In this document: piece by piece, positions 1 through 12,700 of the stretch
Numbering within the stretch: the first letter of the stretch is position 1
Layout of the letters: every line of letters starts with the position of its first letter
NCBI GenBank assembly: GCA_030435675.1
Contig: CM059622.1
Span: 12,090,001-12,154,000, forward strand
Reading direction: 5' to 3'
Source of the DNA: Steinernema hermaphroditum
Lineage: Eukaryota; Nematoda; Chromadorea; Rhabditida; Steinernematidae
DNA length: 64,000 bases
Translations under genes and position numbers: made by a program
Notes under the pieces: generated by a model
What the model saw: only the letters and a program-made list of their open reading frames with translations
Told to the model about the DNA's origin: nothing
Databases searched by the model: none

Positions 1-3000
1 AACGGGAATAGGCGCGTTCGATCAGGCTCGTGCAGTTCTACAAGATCCAATCATAAAAATGCTATAGTACTTTGGAGCAGGAGGGTCAGATGCAGAGCTT
101 TTGGTATGAGCAAGGGCCCTGCTGTCTCGAATTGAAAGTTTTGCAGGAAACTAAGATAGTCCGCAGGAAATCCAACGGGAATAGGCGCGTTCGATCAGGC
201 TCGTGCAGTTCTACAAGATCCAATCATAAAAATGCTATGGTACTTTGGAGCAGGAGGGTCAGATGCAGAACTCTTTGTATGAACAAGGCCCTATCTGTCT
301 CGAATTGAAAGTTTTGCAGGAAACTAGGATAGTCCACAGGAATCCCAACGGGAATAGGCGCGTTCGATCAGGCTCGTGCAGTTCTACAAGATCCAATCAT
401 AAAAATGCTATAGTACTTTGGAGCAGGAGGGTCAGATGCAAAACTATTTGTATGAACAAGGCCCTATCTGTCTCGAATTGAAAGTTTTGCAGGAAACTAA
501 GATAGTCCACAGTAATCCCAACGGGAATAGGCGCGTTCGATCAGGCTCGTGCAGTTCTACAAGATCCAATCATAAAAATGCTATGGTACTTTGGAGCAGG
601 AGGGTCAGATGCAGAACTCTTTGTATGAACAAGGCCCTATCTGTCTCGAATTGAAAGTTTTGCAGGAAACTAGGATAGTCCACAGGAATCCCAACGGGAA
701 TAGGCGCGTTCGATCAGGCTCGTGCAGTTCTACAAGATCCAATCATAAAAATGCTATAGTACTTTGGAGCAGGAGGGTCAGATGCAGAACTCTTTGTATG
801 AGCAAGGCCCTATCTGTCTCGAATTGAAAGTTTTGCAGGAAACTAAGATAGTCCACAGTAATCCCAACGGGAATAGGCGCGTTCGATCAGGCTCGTGCAG
901 TTCTACAAGATCCAATCATAAAAATGCTATGGTACTTTGGAGCAGGAGGGTCAGATGCAGAACTCTTTGTATGAACAAGGCCCTATCTGTCTCGAATTGA
1001 AAGTTTTGCAGGAAACTAGGATAGTCCACAGGAATCCCAACGGGAATAGGCGCGTTCGATCAGGCTCGTGCAGTTCTACAAGATCCAATCATAAAAATGC
1101 TATAGTACTTTGGAGCAGGAGGGTCAGATGCAGAACTCTTTGTATGAACAAGGCCCTATCTGTCTCGAATTGAAAGTTTTGCAGGAAACTAGGATAGTCC
1201 ACAGGAATCCCAACGGGAATAGGCGCGTTCGATCAGGCTCGTGCAGTTCTACGAGATCCAATCATAAAAATGCTATGGTACTTTGGAGCAGGAGGGTCAG
1301 ATGCAGAGCTTTTGGTATGAGCAAGAGCCCTGCTGTCTCGAATTGAAAGTTTTGCAGGAAACTAAGATAGTCCACAGTAATCCCAACGGGAATAGGCGCG
1401 TTCGATCAGGCTCGTGCAGTTCTACAAGATCCAATCATAAAAATGCTATGGTACTTTGGAGCAGGAGGGTCAGATGCAGAACTCTTTGTATGAACAAGGC
1501 CCTATCTGTCTCGAATTGAAAGTTTTGCAGGAAACTAGGATAGTACACAGGAATCCCAACGGGAATAGGCGCGTTCGATCAGGCTCGTGCAGTTCTACAA
1601 GATCCAATCATAAAAATGCTATAGTACTTTGGAGCAGGAGGGTCAGATGCAGAACTCTTTGTATGAGCAAGGCCCTATCTGTCTCGAATTGAAAGTTTTG
1701 CAGGAAACTAGGATAGTCCACAGGAATCCCAACGGGAATAGGCGCGTTCGATCAGGCTCGTGCAGTTCTACAAGATCCAATCATAAAAATGCTATGGTAC
1801 TTTGGAGCAGGAGGGTCAGATGCAGAACTCTTTGTATGAACAAGGCCCTATCTGTCTCGAATTGAAAGTTTTGCAGGAAACTAAGATAGTCCGCAGGAAA
1901 TCCAACGGGAATAGGCGCGTTCGATCAGGCTCGTGCAGTTCTACAAGATCCAATCATAAAAATGCTATAGTACTTTGGAGCAGGAGGGTCAGATGCAGAA
2001 CTCTTTGTATGAGCAAGGCCCTATCTGTCTCGAATTGAAAGTTTTGCAGGAAACTAGGATAGTCCACAGGAATCCCAACGGGAATAGGCGCGTTCGATCA
2101 GGCTCGTGCAGTTCTACAAGATCCAATCATAAAAATGCTATGGTACTTTGGAGCAGGAGGGTCAGATGCAGAACTCTTTGTATGAACAAGGCCCTATCTG
2201 TCTCGAATTGAAAGTTTTGCAGGAAACTAAGATAGTCCGCAGGAAATCCAACGGGAATAGGCGCGTTCGATCAGGCTCGTGCAGTTCTACAAGATCCAAT
2301 CATAAAAATGCTATAGTACTTTGGAGCAGGAGGGTCAGATGCAAAACTATTTGTATGAACAAGGCCCTATCTGTCTCGAATTGAAAGTTTTGCAGGAAAC
2401 TAGGATAGTCCACAGGAATCCCAACGGGAATAGGCGCGTTCGATCAGGCTCGTGCAGTTCTACAAGATCCAATCATAAAAATGCTATAGTACTTTGGAGC
2501 AGGAGGGTCAGATGCAGAACTATTTGTATGAACAAGGCCCTATCTGTCTCGAATTGAAAGTTTTGCAGGAAACTAAGATAGTCCACAGTAATCCCAACGG
2601 GAATAGGCGCGTTCGATCAGGCTCGTGCAGTTCTACAAGATCCAATCATAAAAATGCTATAGTACTTTGGAGCAGGAGGGTCAGATGCAGAACTCTTTGT
2701 ATGAACAAGGGCCCTTCTGTCTCGAATTGAAAGTTTTGCAGGAAACTAGGATAGTCCACAGGAATCCCAACGGGAATAGGCGCGTTCGATCAGGCTCGTG
2801 CAGTTCTACAAGATCCAATCATAAAAATGCTATGGTACTTTGGAGCAGGAGGGTCAGATGCAGAGCTCTTTGTATGAGCAAGGCCCTTCTGTCTCGAATT
2901 GAAAGTTTTGCAGGAAACTAAGATAGTCCACAGTAATCCCAACGGGAATAGGCGCGTTCGATCAGGCTCGTGCAGTTCTACAAGATCCAATCATAAAAAT

Positions 3001-6000
3001 GCTATGGTACTTTGGAGCAGGAGGGTCAGATGCAGAACTCTTTGTATGAACAAGGCCCTATCTGTCTCGAATTGAAAGTTTTGCAGGAAACTAAGATAGT
3101 CCACAGGAATCCCAACGGGAATAGGCGCGTTCGATCAGGCTCGTGCAGTTCTACAAGATCCAATCATAAAAATGCTATGGTACTTTGGAGCAGGAGGGTC
3201 AGATGCAGAACTCTTTGTATGAACAAGGCCCTATCTGTCTCGAATTGAAAGTTTTGCAGGAAACTAGGATAGTCCACAGGAATCCCAACGGGAATAGGCG
3301 CGTTCGATCAGGCTCGTGCAGTTCTACAAGATCCAATCATAAAAATGCTATGGTACTTTGGAGCAGGAGGGTCAGATGCAGAACTCTTTGTATGAACAAG
3401 GCCCTATCTGTCTCGAATTGAAAGTTTTGCAGGAAACTAAGATAGTCCGCAGGAAATCCAACGGGAATAGGCGCGTTCGATCAGGCTCGTGCAGTTCTAC
3501 AAGATCCAATCATAAAAATGCTATAGTACTTTGGAGCAGGAGGGTCAGATGCAGAACTCTTTGTATGAGCAAGGCCCTATCTGTCTCGAATTGAAAGTTT
3601 TGCAGGAAACTAGGATAGTCCACAGGAATCCCAACGGGAATAGGCGCGTTCGATCAGGCTCGTGCAGTTCTACAAGATCCAATCATAAAAATGCTATGGT
3701 ACTTTGGAGCAGGAGGGTCAGATGCAGAACTCTTTGTATGAACAAGGCCCTATCTGTCTCGAATTGAAAGTTTTGCAGGAAACTAAGATAGTCCGCAGGA
3801 AATCCAACGGGAATAGGCGCGTTCGATCAGGCTCGTGCAGTTCTACAAGATCCAATCATAAAAATGCTATGGTACTTTGGAGCAGGAGGGTCAGATGCAG
3901 AACTATTTGTATGAACAAGGCCCTATCTGTCTCGAATTGAAAGTTTTGCAGGAAACTAGGATAGTCCACAGGAATCCCAACGGGAATAGGCGCGTTCGAT
4001 CAGGCTCGTGCAGTTCTACAAGATCCAATCATAAAAATGCTATAGTACTTTGGAGCAGGAGGGTCAGATGCAAAACTATTTGTATGAACAAGGCCCTATC
4101 TGTCTCGAATTGAAAGTTTTGCAGGAAACTAAGATAGTCCACAGTAATCCCAACGGGAATAGGCGCGTTCGATCAGGCTCGTGCAGTTCTACAAGATCCA
4201 ATCATAAAAATGCTATAGTACTTTGGAGCAGGAGGGTCAGATGCAGAGCTTTTGGTATGAGCAAGGGCCCTGCTGTCTCGAATTGAAAGTTTTGCAGGAA
4301 ACTAAGATAGTCCGCAGGAAATCCAACGGGAATAGGCGCGTTCGATCAGGCTCGTGCAGTTCTACAAGATCCAATCATAAAAATGCTATGGTACTTTGGA
4401 GCAGGAGGGTCAGATGCAGAACTCTTTGTATGAACAAGGCCCTATCTGTCTCGAATTGAAAGTTTTGCAGGAAACTAGGATAGTCCACAGGAATCCCAAC
4501 GGGAATAGGCGCGTTCGATCAGGCTCGTGCAGTTCTACAAGATCCAATCATAAAAATGCTATAGTACTTTGGAGCAGGAGGGTCAGATGCAAAACTATTT
4601 GTATGAACAAGGCCCTATCTGTCTCGAATTGAAAGTTTTGCAGGAAACTAAGATAGTCCACAGTAATCCCAACGGGAATAGGCGCGTTCGATCAGGCTCG
4701 TGCAGTTCTACAAGATCCAATCATAAAAATGCTATGGTACTTTGGAGCAGGAGGGTCAGATGCAGAACTCTTTGTATGAACAAGGCCCTATCTGTCTCGA
4801 ATTGAAAGTTTTGCAGGAAACTAAGATAGTCCGCAGGAAATCCCAACGGGAATAGGCGCGTTCGATCAGGCTCGTGCAGTTCTACAAGATCCAATCATAA
4901 AAATGCTATAGTACTTTGGAGCAGGAGGGTCAGATGCAAAACTCTTTGTATGAACAAGGCCCTATCTGTCTCGAATTGAAAGTTTTGCAGGAAACTAGGA
5001 TAGTCCACAGGAATCCCAACGGGAATAGGCGCGTTCGATCAGGCTCGTGCAGTTCTACAAGATCCAATCATAAAAATGCTATAGTACTTTGGAGCAGGAG
5101 GGTCAGATGCAAAACTCTTTGTATGAACAAGGCCCTATCTGTCTCGAATTGAAAGTTTTGCAGGAAACTAAGATAGTCCGCAGGAAATCCAACGGGAATA
5201 GGCGCGTTCGATCAGGCTCGTGCAGTTCTACAAGATCCAATCATAAAAATGCTATAGTACTTTGGAGCAGGAGGGTCAGATGCAAAACTATTTGTATGAA
5301 CAAGGCCCTATCTGTCTCGAATTGAAAGTTTTGCAGGAAACTAAGATAGTCAACAGTAATCCCAACGGGAATAGGCGCGTTCGATCAGGCTCGTGCAGTT
5401 CTACGAGATCCAATGATAAAAATGCTATGGTACTTTGGAGCAGGAGGGTCAGATGCAGAGCTTTTGGTATGAGCAAGAGCCCTGCTGTCTCGAATTGAAA
5501 GTTTTGCAGGAAACTAAGATAGTCCACAGTAATCCCAACGGGAATAGGCGCGTTCGATCAGGCTCGTGCAGTTCTACAAGATCCAATCATAAAAATGCTA
5601 TGGTACTTTGGAGCAGGAGGGTCAGATGCAGAACTCTTTGTATGAACAAGGCCCTATCTGTCTCGAATTGAAAGTTTTGCAGGAAACTAGGATAGTCCAC
5701 AGGAATCCCAACGGGAATAGGCGCGTTCGATCAGGCTCGTGCAGTTCTACAAGATCCAATCATAAAAATGCTATAGTACTTTGGAGCAGGAGGGTCAGAT
5801 GCAAAACTCTTTGTATGAACAAGGCCCTATCTGTCTCGAATTGAAAGTTTTGCAGGAAACTAAGATAGTCCACAGTAATCCCAACGGGAATAGGCGCGTT
5901 CGATCAGGCTCGTGCAGTTCTACAAGATCCAATCATAAAAATGCTATAGTACTTTGGAGCAGGAGGGTCAGATGCAGAGCTTTTGGTATGAGCAAGAGCC

Positions 6001-9000
6001 CTGCTGTCTCGAATTGAAAGTTTTGCAGGAAACTAAGATAGTCCGCAGGAAATCCAACGAGAATAGGCGCGTTCGATCAGGCTCGTGCAGTTCTACGAGA
6101 TCCAATCATAAAAATGCTATGGTACTTTGGAGCAGGAGGGTCAGATGCAGAACTCTTTGTATGAGCAAGGACCCTGCTGTCTCGAATTGAAAGTTTTGCA
6201 GGAAACTAAGATAGTCCACAGTAAATCCAACGAGAATAGGCGCGTTCGATCAGGCTCGTGCAGTTCTACGAGATCCAATCATAAAAATGCTATGGTACTT
6301 TGGAGCAGGAGGGTCAGATGCAGAGCTTTTGGTATGAGCAAGAGCCCTGCTGTCTCGAATTGAAAGTTTTGCAGGAAACTAAGATAGTCCACAGTAATCC
6401 CAACGGGAATAGGCGCGTTCGATCAGGCTCGTGCAGTTCTACAAGATCCAATCATAAAAATGCTATGGTACTTTGGAGCAGGAGGGTCAGATGCAGAACT
6501 CTTTGTATGAACAAGGCCCTATCTGTCTCGAATTGAAAGTTTTGCAGGAAACTAGGATAGTCCACAGGAATCCCAACGGGAATAGGCGCGTTCGATCAGG
6601 CTCGTGCAGTTCTACAAGATCCAATCATAAAAATGCTATAGTACTTTGGAGCAGGAGGGTCAGATGCAGAACTCTTTGTATGAGCAAGGCCCTATCTGTC
6701 TCGAATTGAAAGTTTTGCAGGAAACTAGGATAGTCCACAGGAATCCCAACGGGAATAGGCGCGTTCGATCAGGCTCGTGCAGTTCTACAAGATCCAATCA
6801 TAAAAATGCTATGGTACTTTGGAGCAGGAGGGTCAGATGCAGAACTCTTTGTATGAACAAGGCCCTATCTGTCTCGAATTGAAAGTTTTGCAGGAAACTA
6901 AGATAGTCCACAGTAAATCCAACGAGAATAGGCGCGTTCGATCAGGCTCGTGCAGTTCTACAAGATCCAATCATAAAAATGCTATGGTACTTTGGAGCAG
7001 GAGGGTCAGATGCAGAACTCTTTGTATGAACAAGGCCCTATCTGTCTCGAATTGAAAGTTTTGCAGGAAACTAAGATAGTCCGCAGGAAATCCAACGGGA
7101 ATAGGCGCGTTCGATCAGGCTCGTGCAGTTCTACAAGATCCAATCATAAAAATGCTATAGTACTTTGGAGCAGGAGGGTCAGATGCAAAACTCTTTGTAT
7201 GAACAAGGCCCTATCTGTCTCGAATTGAAAGTTTTGCAGGAAACTAAGATAGTCCACAGTAATCCCAACGGGAATAGGCGCGTTCGATCAGGCTCGTGCA
7301 GTTCTACAAGATCCAATCATAAAAATGCTATGGTACTTTGGAGCAGGAGGGTCAGATGCAGAACTCTTTGTATGAACAAGGCCCTATCTGTCTCGAATTG
7401 AAAGTTTTGCAGGAAACTAAGATAGTCCACAGTAAATCCAACGAGAATAGGCGCGTTCGATCAGGCTCGTGCAGTTCTACGAGATCCAATCATAAAAATG
7501 CTATGGTACTTTGGAGCAGGAGGGTCAGATGCAGAACTCTTTGTATGAGCAAGGACCCTGCTGTCTCGAATTGAAAGTTTTGCAGGAAACTAAGATAGTC
7601 CACAGTAAATCCAACGAGAATAGGCGCGTTCGATCAGGCTCGTGCAGTTCTACGAGATCCAATCATAAAAATGCTATGGTACTTTGGAGCAGGAGGGTCA
7701 GATGCAGAGCTTTTGGTATGAGCAAGAGCCCTGCTGTCTCGAATTGAAAGTTTTGCAGGAAACTAAGATAGTCCACAGTAATCCCAACGGGAATAGGCGC
7801 GTTCGATCAGGCTCGTGCAGTTCTACAAGATCCAATCATAAAAATGCTATGGTACTTTGGAGCAGGAGGGTCAGATGCAGAGCTTTTGGTATGAGCAAGA
7901 GCCCTGCTGTCTCGAATTGAAAGTTTTGCAGGAAACTAAGATAGTCCGCAGGAAATCCAACGAGAATAGGCGCGTTCGATCAGGCTCGTGCAGTTCTACG
8001 AGATCCAATCATAAAAATGCTATGGTACTTTGGAGCAGGAGGGTCAGATGCAGAACTCTTTGTATGAGCAAGGACCCTGCTGTCTCGAATTGAAAGTTTT
8101 GCAGGAAACTAAGATAGTCCACAGTAAATCCAACGAGAATAGGCGCGTTCGATCAGGCTCGTGCAGTTCTACGAGATCCAATCATAAAAATGCTATGGTA
8201 CTTTGGAGCAGGAGGGTCAGATGCAGAGCTTTTGGTATGAGCAAGAGCCCTGCTGTCTCGAATTGAAAGTTTTGCAGGAAACTAAGATAGTCCACAGTAA
8301 TCCCAACGGGAATAGGCGCGTTCGATCAGGCTCGTGCAGTTCTACAAGATCCAATCATAAAAATGCTATGGTACTTTGGAGCAGGAGGGTCAGATGCAGA
8401 ACTCTTTGTATGAACAAGGCCCTATCTGTCTCGAATTGAAAGTTTTGCAGGAAACTAGGATAGTACACAGGAATCCCAACGGGAATAGGCGCGTTCGATC
8501 AGGCTCGTGCAGTTCTACAAGATCCAATCATAAAAATGCTATAGTACTTTGGAGCAGGAGGGTCAGATGCAGAACTCTTTGTATGAGCAAGGCCCTATCT
8601 GTCTCGAATTGAAAGTTTTGCAGGAAACTAGGATAGTCCACAGGAATCCCAACGGGAATAGGCGCGTTCGATCAGGCTCGTGCAGTTCTACAAGATCCAA
8701 TCATAAAAATGCTATGGTACTTTGGAGCAGGAGGGTCAGATGCAGAACTCTTTGTATGAACAAGGCCCTATCTGTCTCGAATTGAAAGTTTTGCAGGAAA
8801 CTAAGATAGTCCGCAGGAAATCCAACGGGAATAGGCGCGTTCGATCAGGCTCGTGCAGTTCTACAAGATCCAATCATAAAAATGCTATAGTACTTTGGAG
8901 CAGGAGGGTCAGATGCAGAACTCTTTGTATGAGCAAGGCCCTATCTGTCTCGAATTGAAAGTTTTGCAGGAAACTAGGATAGTCCACAGGAATCCCAACG

Positions 9001-9586
9001 GGAATAGGCGCGTTCGATCAGGCTCGTGCAGTTCTACAAGATCCAATCATAAAAATGCTATGGTACTTTGGAGCAGGAGGGTCAGATGCAGAACTCTTTG
9101 TATGAACAAGGCCCTATCTGTCTCGAATTGAAAGTTTTGCAGGAAACTAAGATAGTCCGCAGGAAATCCAACGGGAATAGGCGCGTTCGATCAGGCTCGT
9201 GCAGTTCTACAAGATCCAATCATAAAAATGCTATGGTACTTTGGAGCAGGAGGGTCAGATGCAGAACTCTTTGTATGAACAAGGCCCTATCTGTCTCGAA
9301 TTGAAAGTTTTGCAGGAAACTAGGATAGTCCACAGGAATCCCAACGGGAATAGGCGCGTTCGATCAGGCTCGTGCAGTTCTACAAGATCCAATCATAAAA
9401 ATGCTATAGTACTTTGGAGCAGGAGGGTCAGATGCAGAACTCTTTGTATGAGCAAGGCCCTATCTGTCTCGAATTGAAAGTTTTGCAGGAAACTAGGATA
9501 GTCCACAGGAATCCCAACGGGAATAGGCGCGTTCGATCAGGCTCGTGCAGTTCTACAAGATCCAATCATAAAAATGCTATGGTACT

Positions 9587-12433
9587 TTGGAGCAGGAGGG
9601 TCAGATGCAGAACTCTTTGTATGAACAAGGCCCTATCTGTCTCGAATTGAAAGTTTTGCAGGAAACTAAGATAGTCCGCAGGAAATCCAACGGGAATAGG
9701 CGCGTTCGATCAGGCTCGTGCAGTTCTACAAGATCCAATCATAAAAATGCTATAGTACTTTGGAGCAGGAGGGTCAGATGCAAAACTCTTTGTATGAACA
9801 AGGCCCTATCTGTCTCGAATTGAAAGTTTTGCAGGAAACTAAGATAGTCCACAGTAATCCCAACGGGAATAGGCGCGTTCGATCAGGCTCGTGCAGTTCT
9901 ACAAGATCCAATCATAAAAATGCTATGGTACTTTGGAGCAGGAGGGTCAGATGCAGAACTCTTTGTATGAACAAGGCCCTATCTGTCTCGAATTGAAAGT
10001 TTTGCAGGAAACTAAGATAGTCCACAGTAAATCCAACGAGAATAGGCGCGTTCGATCAGGCTCGTGCAGTTCTACGAGATCCAATCATAAAAATGCTATG
10101 GTACTTTGGAGCAGGAGGGTCAGATGCAGAACTCTTTGTATGAGCAAGGACCCTGCTGTCTCGAATTGAAAGTTTTGCAGGAAACTAAGATAGTCCACAG
10201 TAAATCCAACGAGAATAGGCGCGTTCGATCAGGCTCGTGCAGTTCTACGAGATCCAATCATAAAAATGCTATGGTACTTTGGAGCAGGAGGGTCAGATGC
10301 AGAGCTTTTGGTATGAGCAAGAGCCCTGCTGTCTCGAATTGAAAGTTTTGCAGGAAACTAAGATAGTCCACAGTAATCCCAACGGGAATAGGCGCGTTCG
10401 ATCAGGCTCGTGCAGTTCTACAAGATCCAATCATAAAAATGCTATGGTACTTTGGAGCAGGAGGGTCAGATGCAGAACTCTTTGTATGAACAAGGCCCTA
10501 TCTGTCTCGAATTGAAAGTTTTGCAGGAAACTAGGATAGTCCACAGGAATCCCAACGGGAATAGGCGCGTTCGATCAGGCTCGTGCAGTTCTACAAGATC
10601 CAATCATAAAAATGCTATAGTACTTTGGAGCAGGAGGGTCAGATGCAGAACTCTTTGTATGAGCAAGGCCCTATCTGTCTCGAATTGAAAGTTTTGCAGG
10701 AAACTAGGATAGTCCACAGGAATCCCAACGGGAATAGGCGCGTTCGATCAGGCTCGTGCAGTTCTACAAGATCCAATCATAAAAATGCTATGGTACTTTG
10801 GAGCAGGAGGGTCAGATGCAGAACTCTTTGTATGAACAAGGCCCTATCTGTCTCGAATTGAAAGTTTTGCAGGAAACTAAGATAGTCCACAGTAAATCCA
10901 ACGAGAATAGGCGCGTTCGATCAGGCTCGTGCAGTTCTACAAGATCCAATCATAAAAATGCTATGGTACTTTGGAGCAGGAGGGTCAGATGCAGAACTCT
11001 TTGTATGAACAAGGCCCTATCTGTCTCGAATTGAAAGTTTTGCAGGAAACTAAGATAGTCCGCAGGAAATCCAACGGGAATAGGCGCGTTCGATCAGGCT
11101 CGTGCAGTTCTACAAGATCCAATCATAAAAATGCTATAGTACTTTGGAGCAGGAGGGTCAGATGCAAAACTCTTTGTATGAACAAGGCCCTATCTGTCTC
11201 GAATTGAAAGTTTTGCAGGAAACTAAGATAGTCCACAGTAATCCCAACGGGAATAGGCGCGTTCGATCAGGCTCGTGCAGTTCTACAAGATCCAATCATA
11301 AAAATGCTATAGTACTTTGGAGCAGGAGGGTCAGATGCAGAGCTTTTGGTATGAGCAAGGGCCCTGCTGTCTCGAATTGAAAGTTTTGCAGGAAACTAAG
11401 ATAGTCCGCAGGAAATCCAACGGGAATAGGCGCGTTCGATCAGGCTCGTGCAGTTCTACAAGATCCAATCATAAAAATGCTATAGTACTTTGGAGCAGGA
11501 GGGTCAGATGCAGAGCTTTTGGTATGAGCAAGGGCCCTGCTGTCTCGAATTGAAAGTTTTGCAGGAAACTAAGATAGTCCGCAGGAAATCCAACGGGAAT
11601 AGGCGCGTTCGATGAGGCTCGTGCAGTTCTACAAGATCCAATCATAAAAATGCTATAGTACTTTGGAGCAGGAGGGTCAGATGCAAAACTATTTGTATGA
11701 ACAAGGCCCTATCTGTCTCGAATTGAAAGTTTTGCAGGAAACTAAGATAGTCCACAGTAATCCCAACGGGAATAGGCGCGTTCGATCAGGCTCGTGCAGT
11801 TCTACGAGATCCAATCATAAAAATGCTATGGTACTTTGGAGCAGGAGGGTCAGATGCAGAGCTTTTGGTATGAGCAAGAGCCCTGCTGTCTCGAATTGAA
11901 AGTTTTGCAGGAAACTAAGATAGTCCGCAGGAAATCCAACGGGAATAGGCGCGTTCGATCAGGCTCGTGCAGTTCTACAAGATCCAATCATAAAAATGCT
12001 ATAGTACTTTGGAGCAGGAGGGTCAGATGCAAAACTATTTGTATGAACAAGGCCCTATCTGTCTCGAATTGAAAGTTTTGCAGGAAACTAGGATAGTCCA
12101 CAGGAATCCCAACGGGAATAGGCGCGTTCGATCAGGCTCGTGCAGTTCTACAAGATCCAATCATAAAAATACTATAGTACTTTGGAGCAGGAGGGTCAGA
12201 TGCAGAGCTTTTGGTATGAGCAAGGGCCCTGCTGTCTCGAATTGAAAGTTTTGCAGGAAACTAAGATAGTCCGCAGGAAATCCAACGGGAATAGGCGCGT
12301 TCGATCAGGCTCGTGCAGTTCTACAAGATCCAATCATAAAAATGCTATGGTACTTTGGAGCAGGAGGGTCAGATGCAGAACTCTTTGTATGAACAAGGCC
12401 CTATCTGTCTCGAATTGAAAGTTTTGCAGGAAA
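9587..12433 (+). repeat. Higher-order repeat copy 1 (18-monomer offset)
   Basis: This block of about 16 monomers has the same order of monomer variants as the block 3,114 bp (18 x 173) downstream. It shares a private base change, GATGAGG instead of GATCAGG, at 11,614. One difference is visible, A at 12,171 against G at 15,285. The match breaks on the right at 12,434 (ACTAAGATAG here, ACTAGGATAG in the other copy). The left edge lies between about 9,500 and 9,587. Confidence 0.85.
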
Positions 12434-12700
12434 CTAAGATAGTCCACAGTAAATCCAACGAGAATAGGCGCGTTCGATCAGGCTCGTGCAGTTCTACAAG
12501 ATCCAATCATAAAAATGCTATGGTACTTTGGAGCAGGAGGGTCAGATGCAGAACTCTTTGTATGAACAAGGCCCTATCTGTCTCGAATTGAAAGTTTTGC
12601 AGGAAACTAAGATAGTCCACAGTAAATCCAACGAGAATAGGCGCGTTCGATCAGGCTCGTGCAGTTCTACAAGATCCAATCATAAAAATGCTATGGTACT

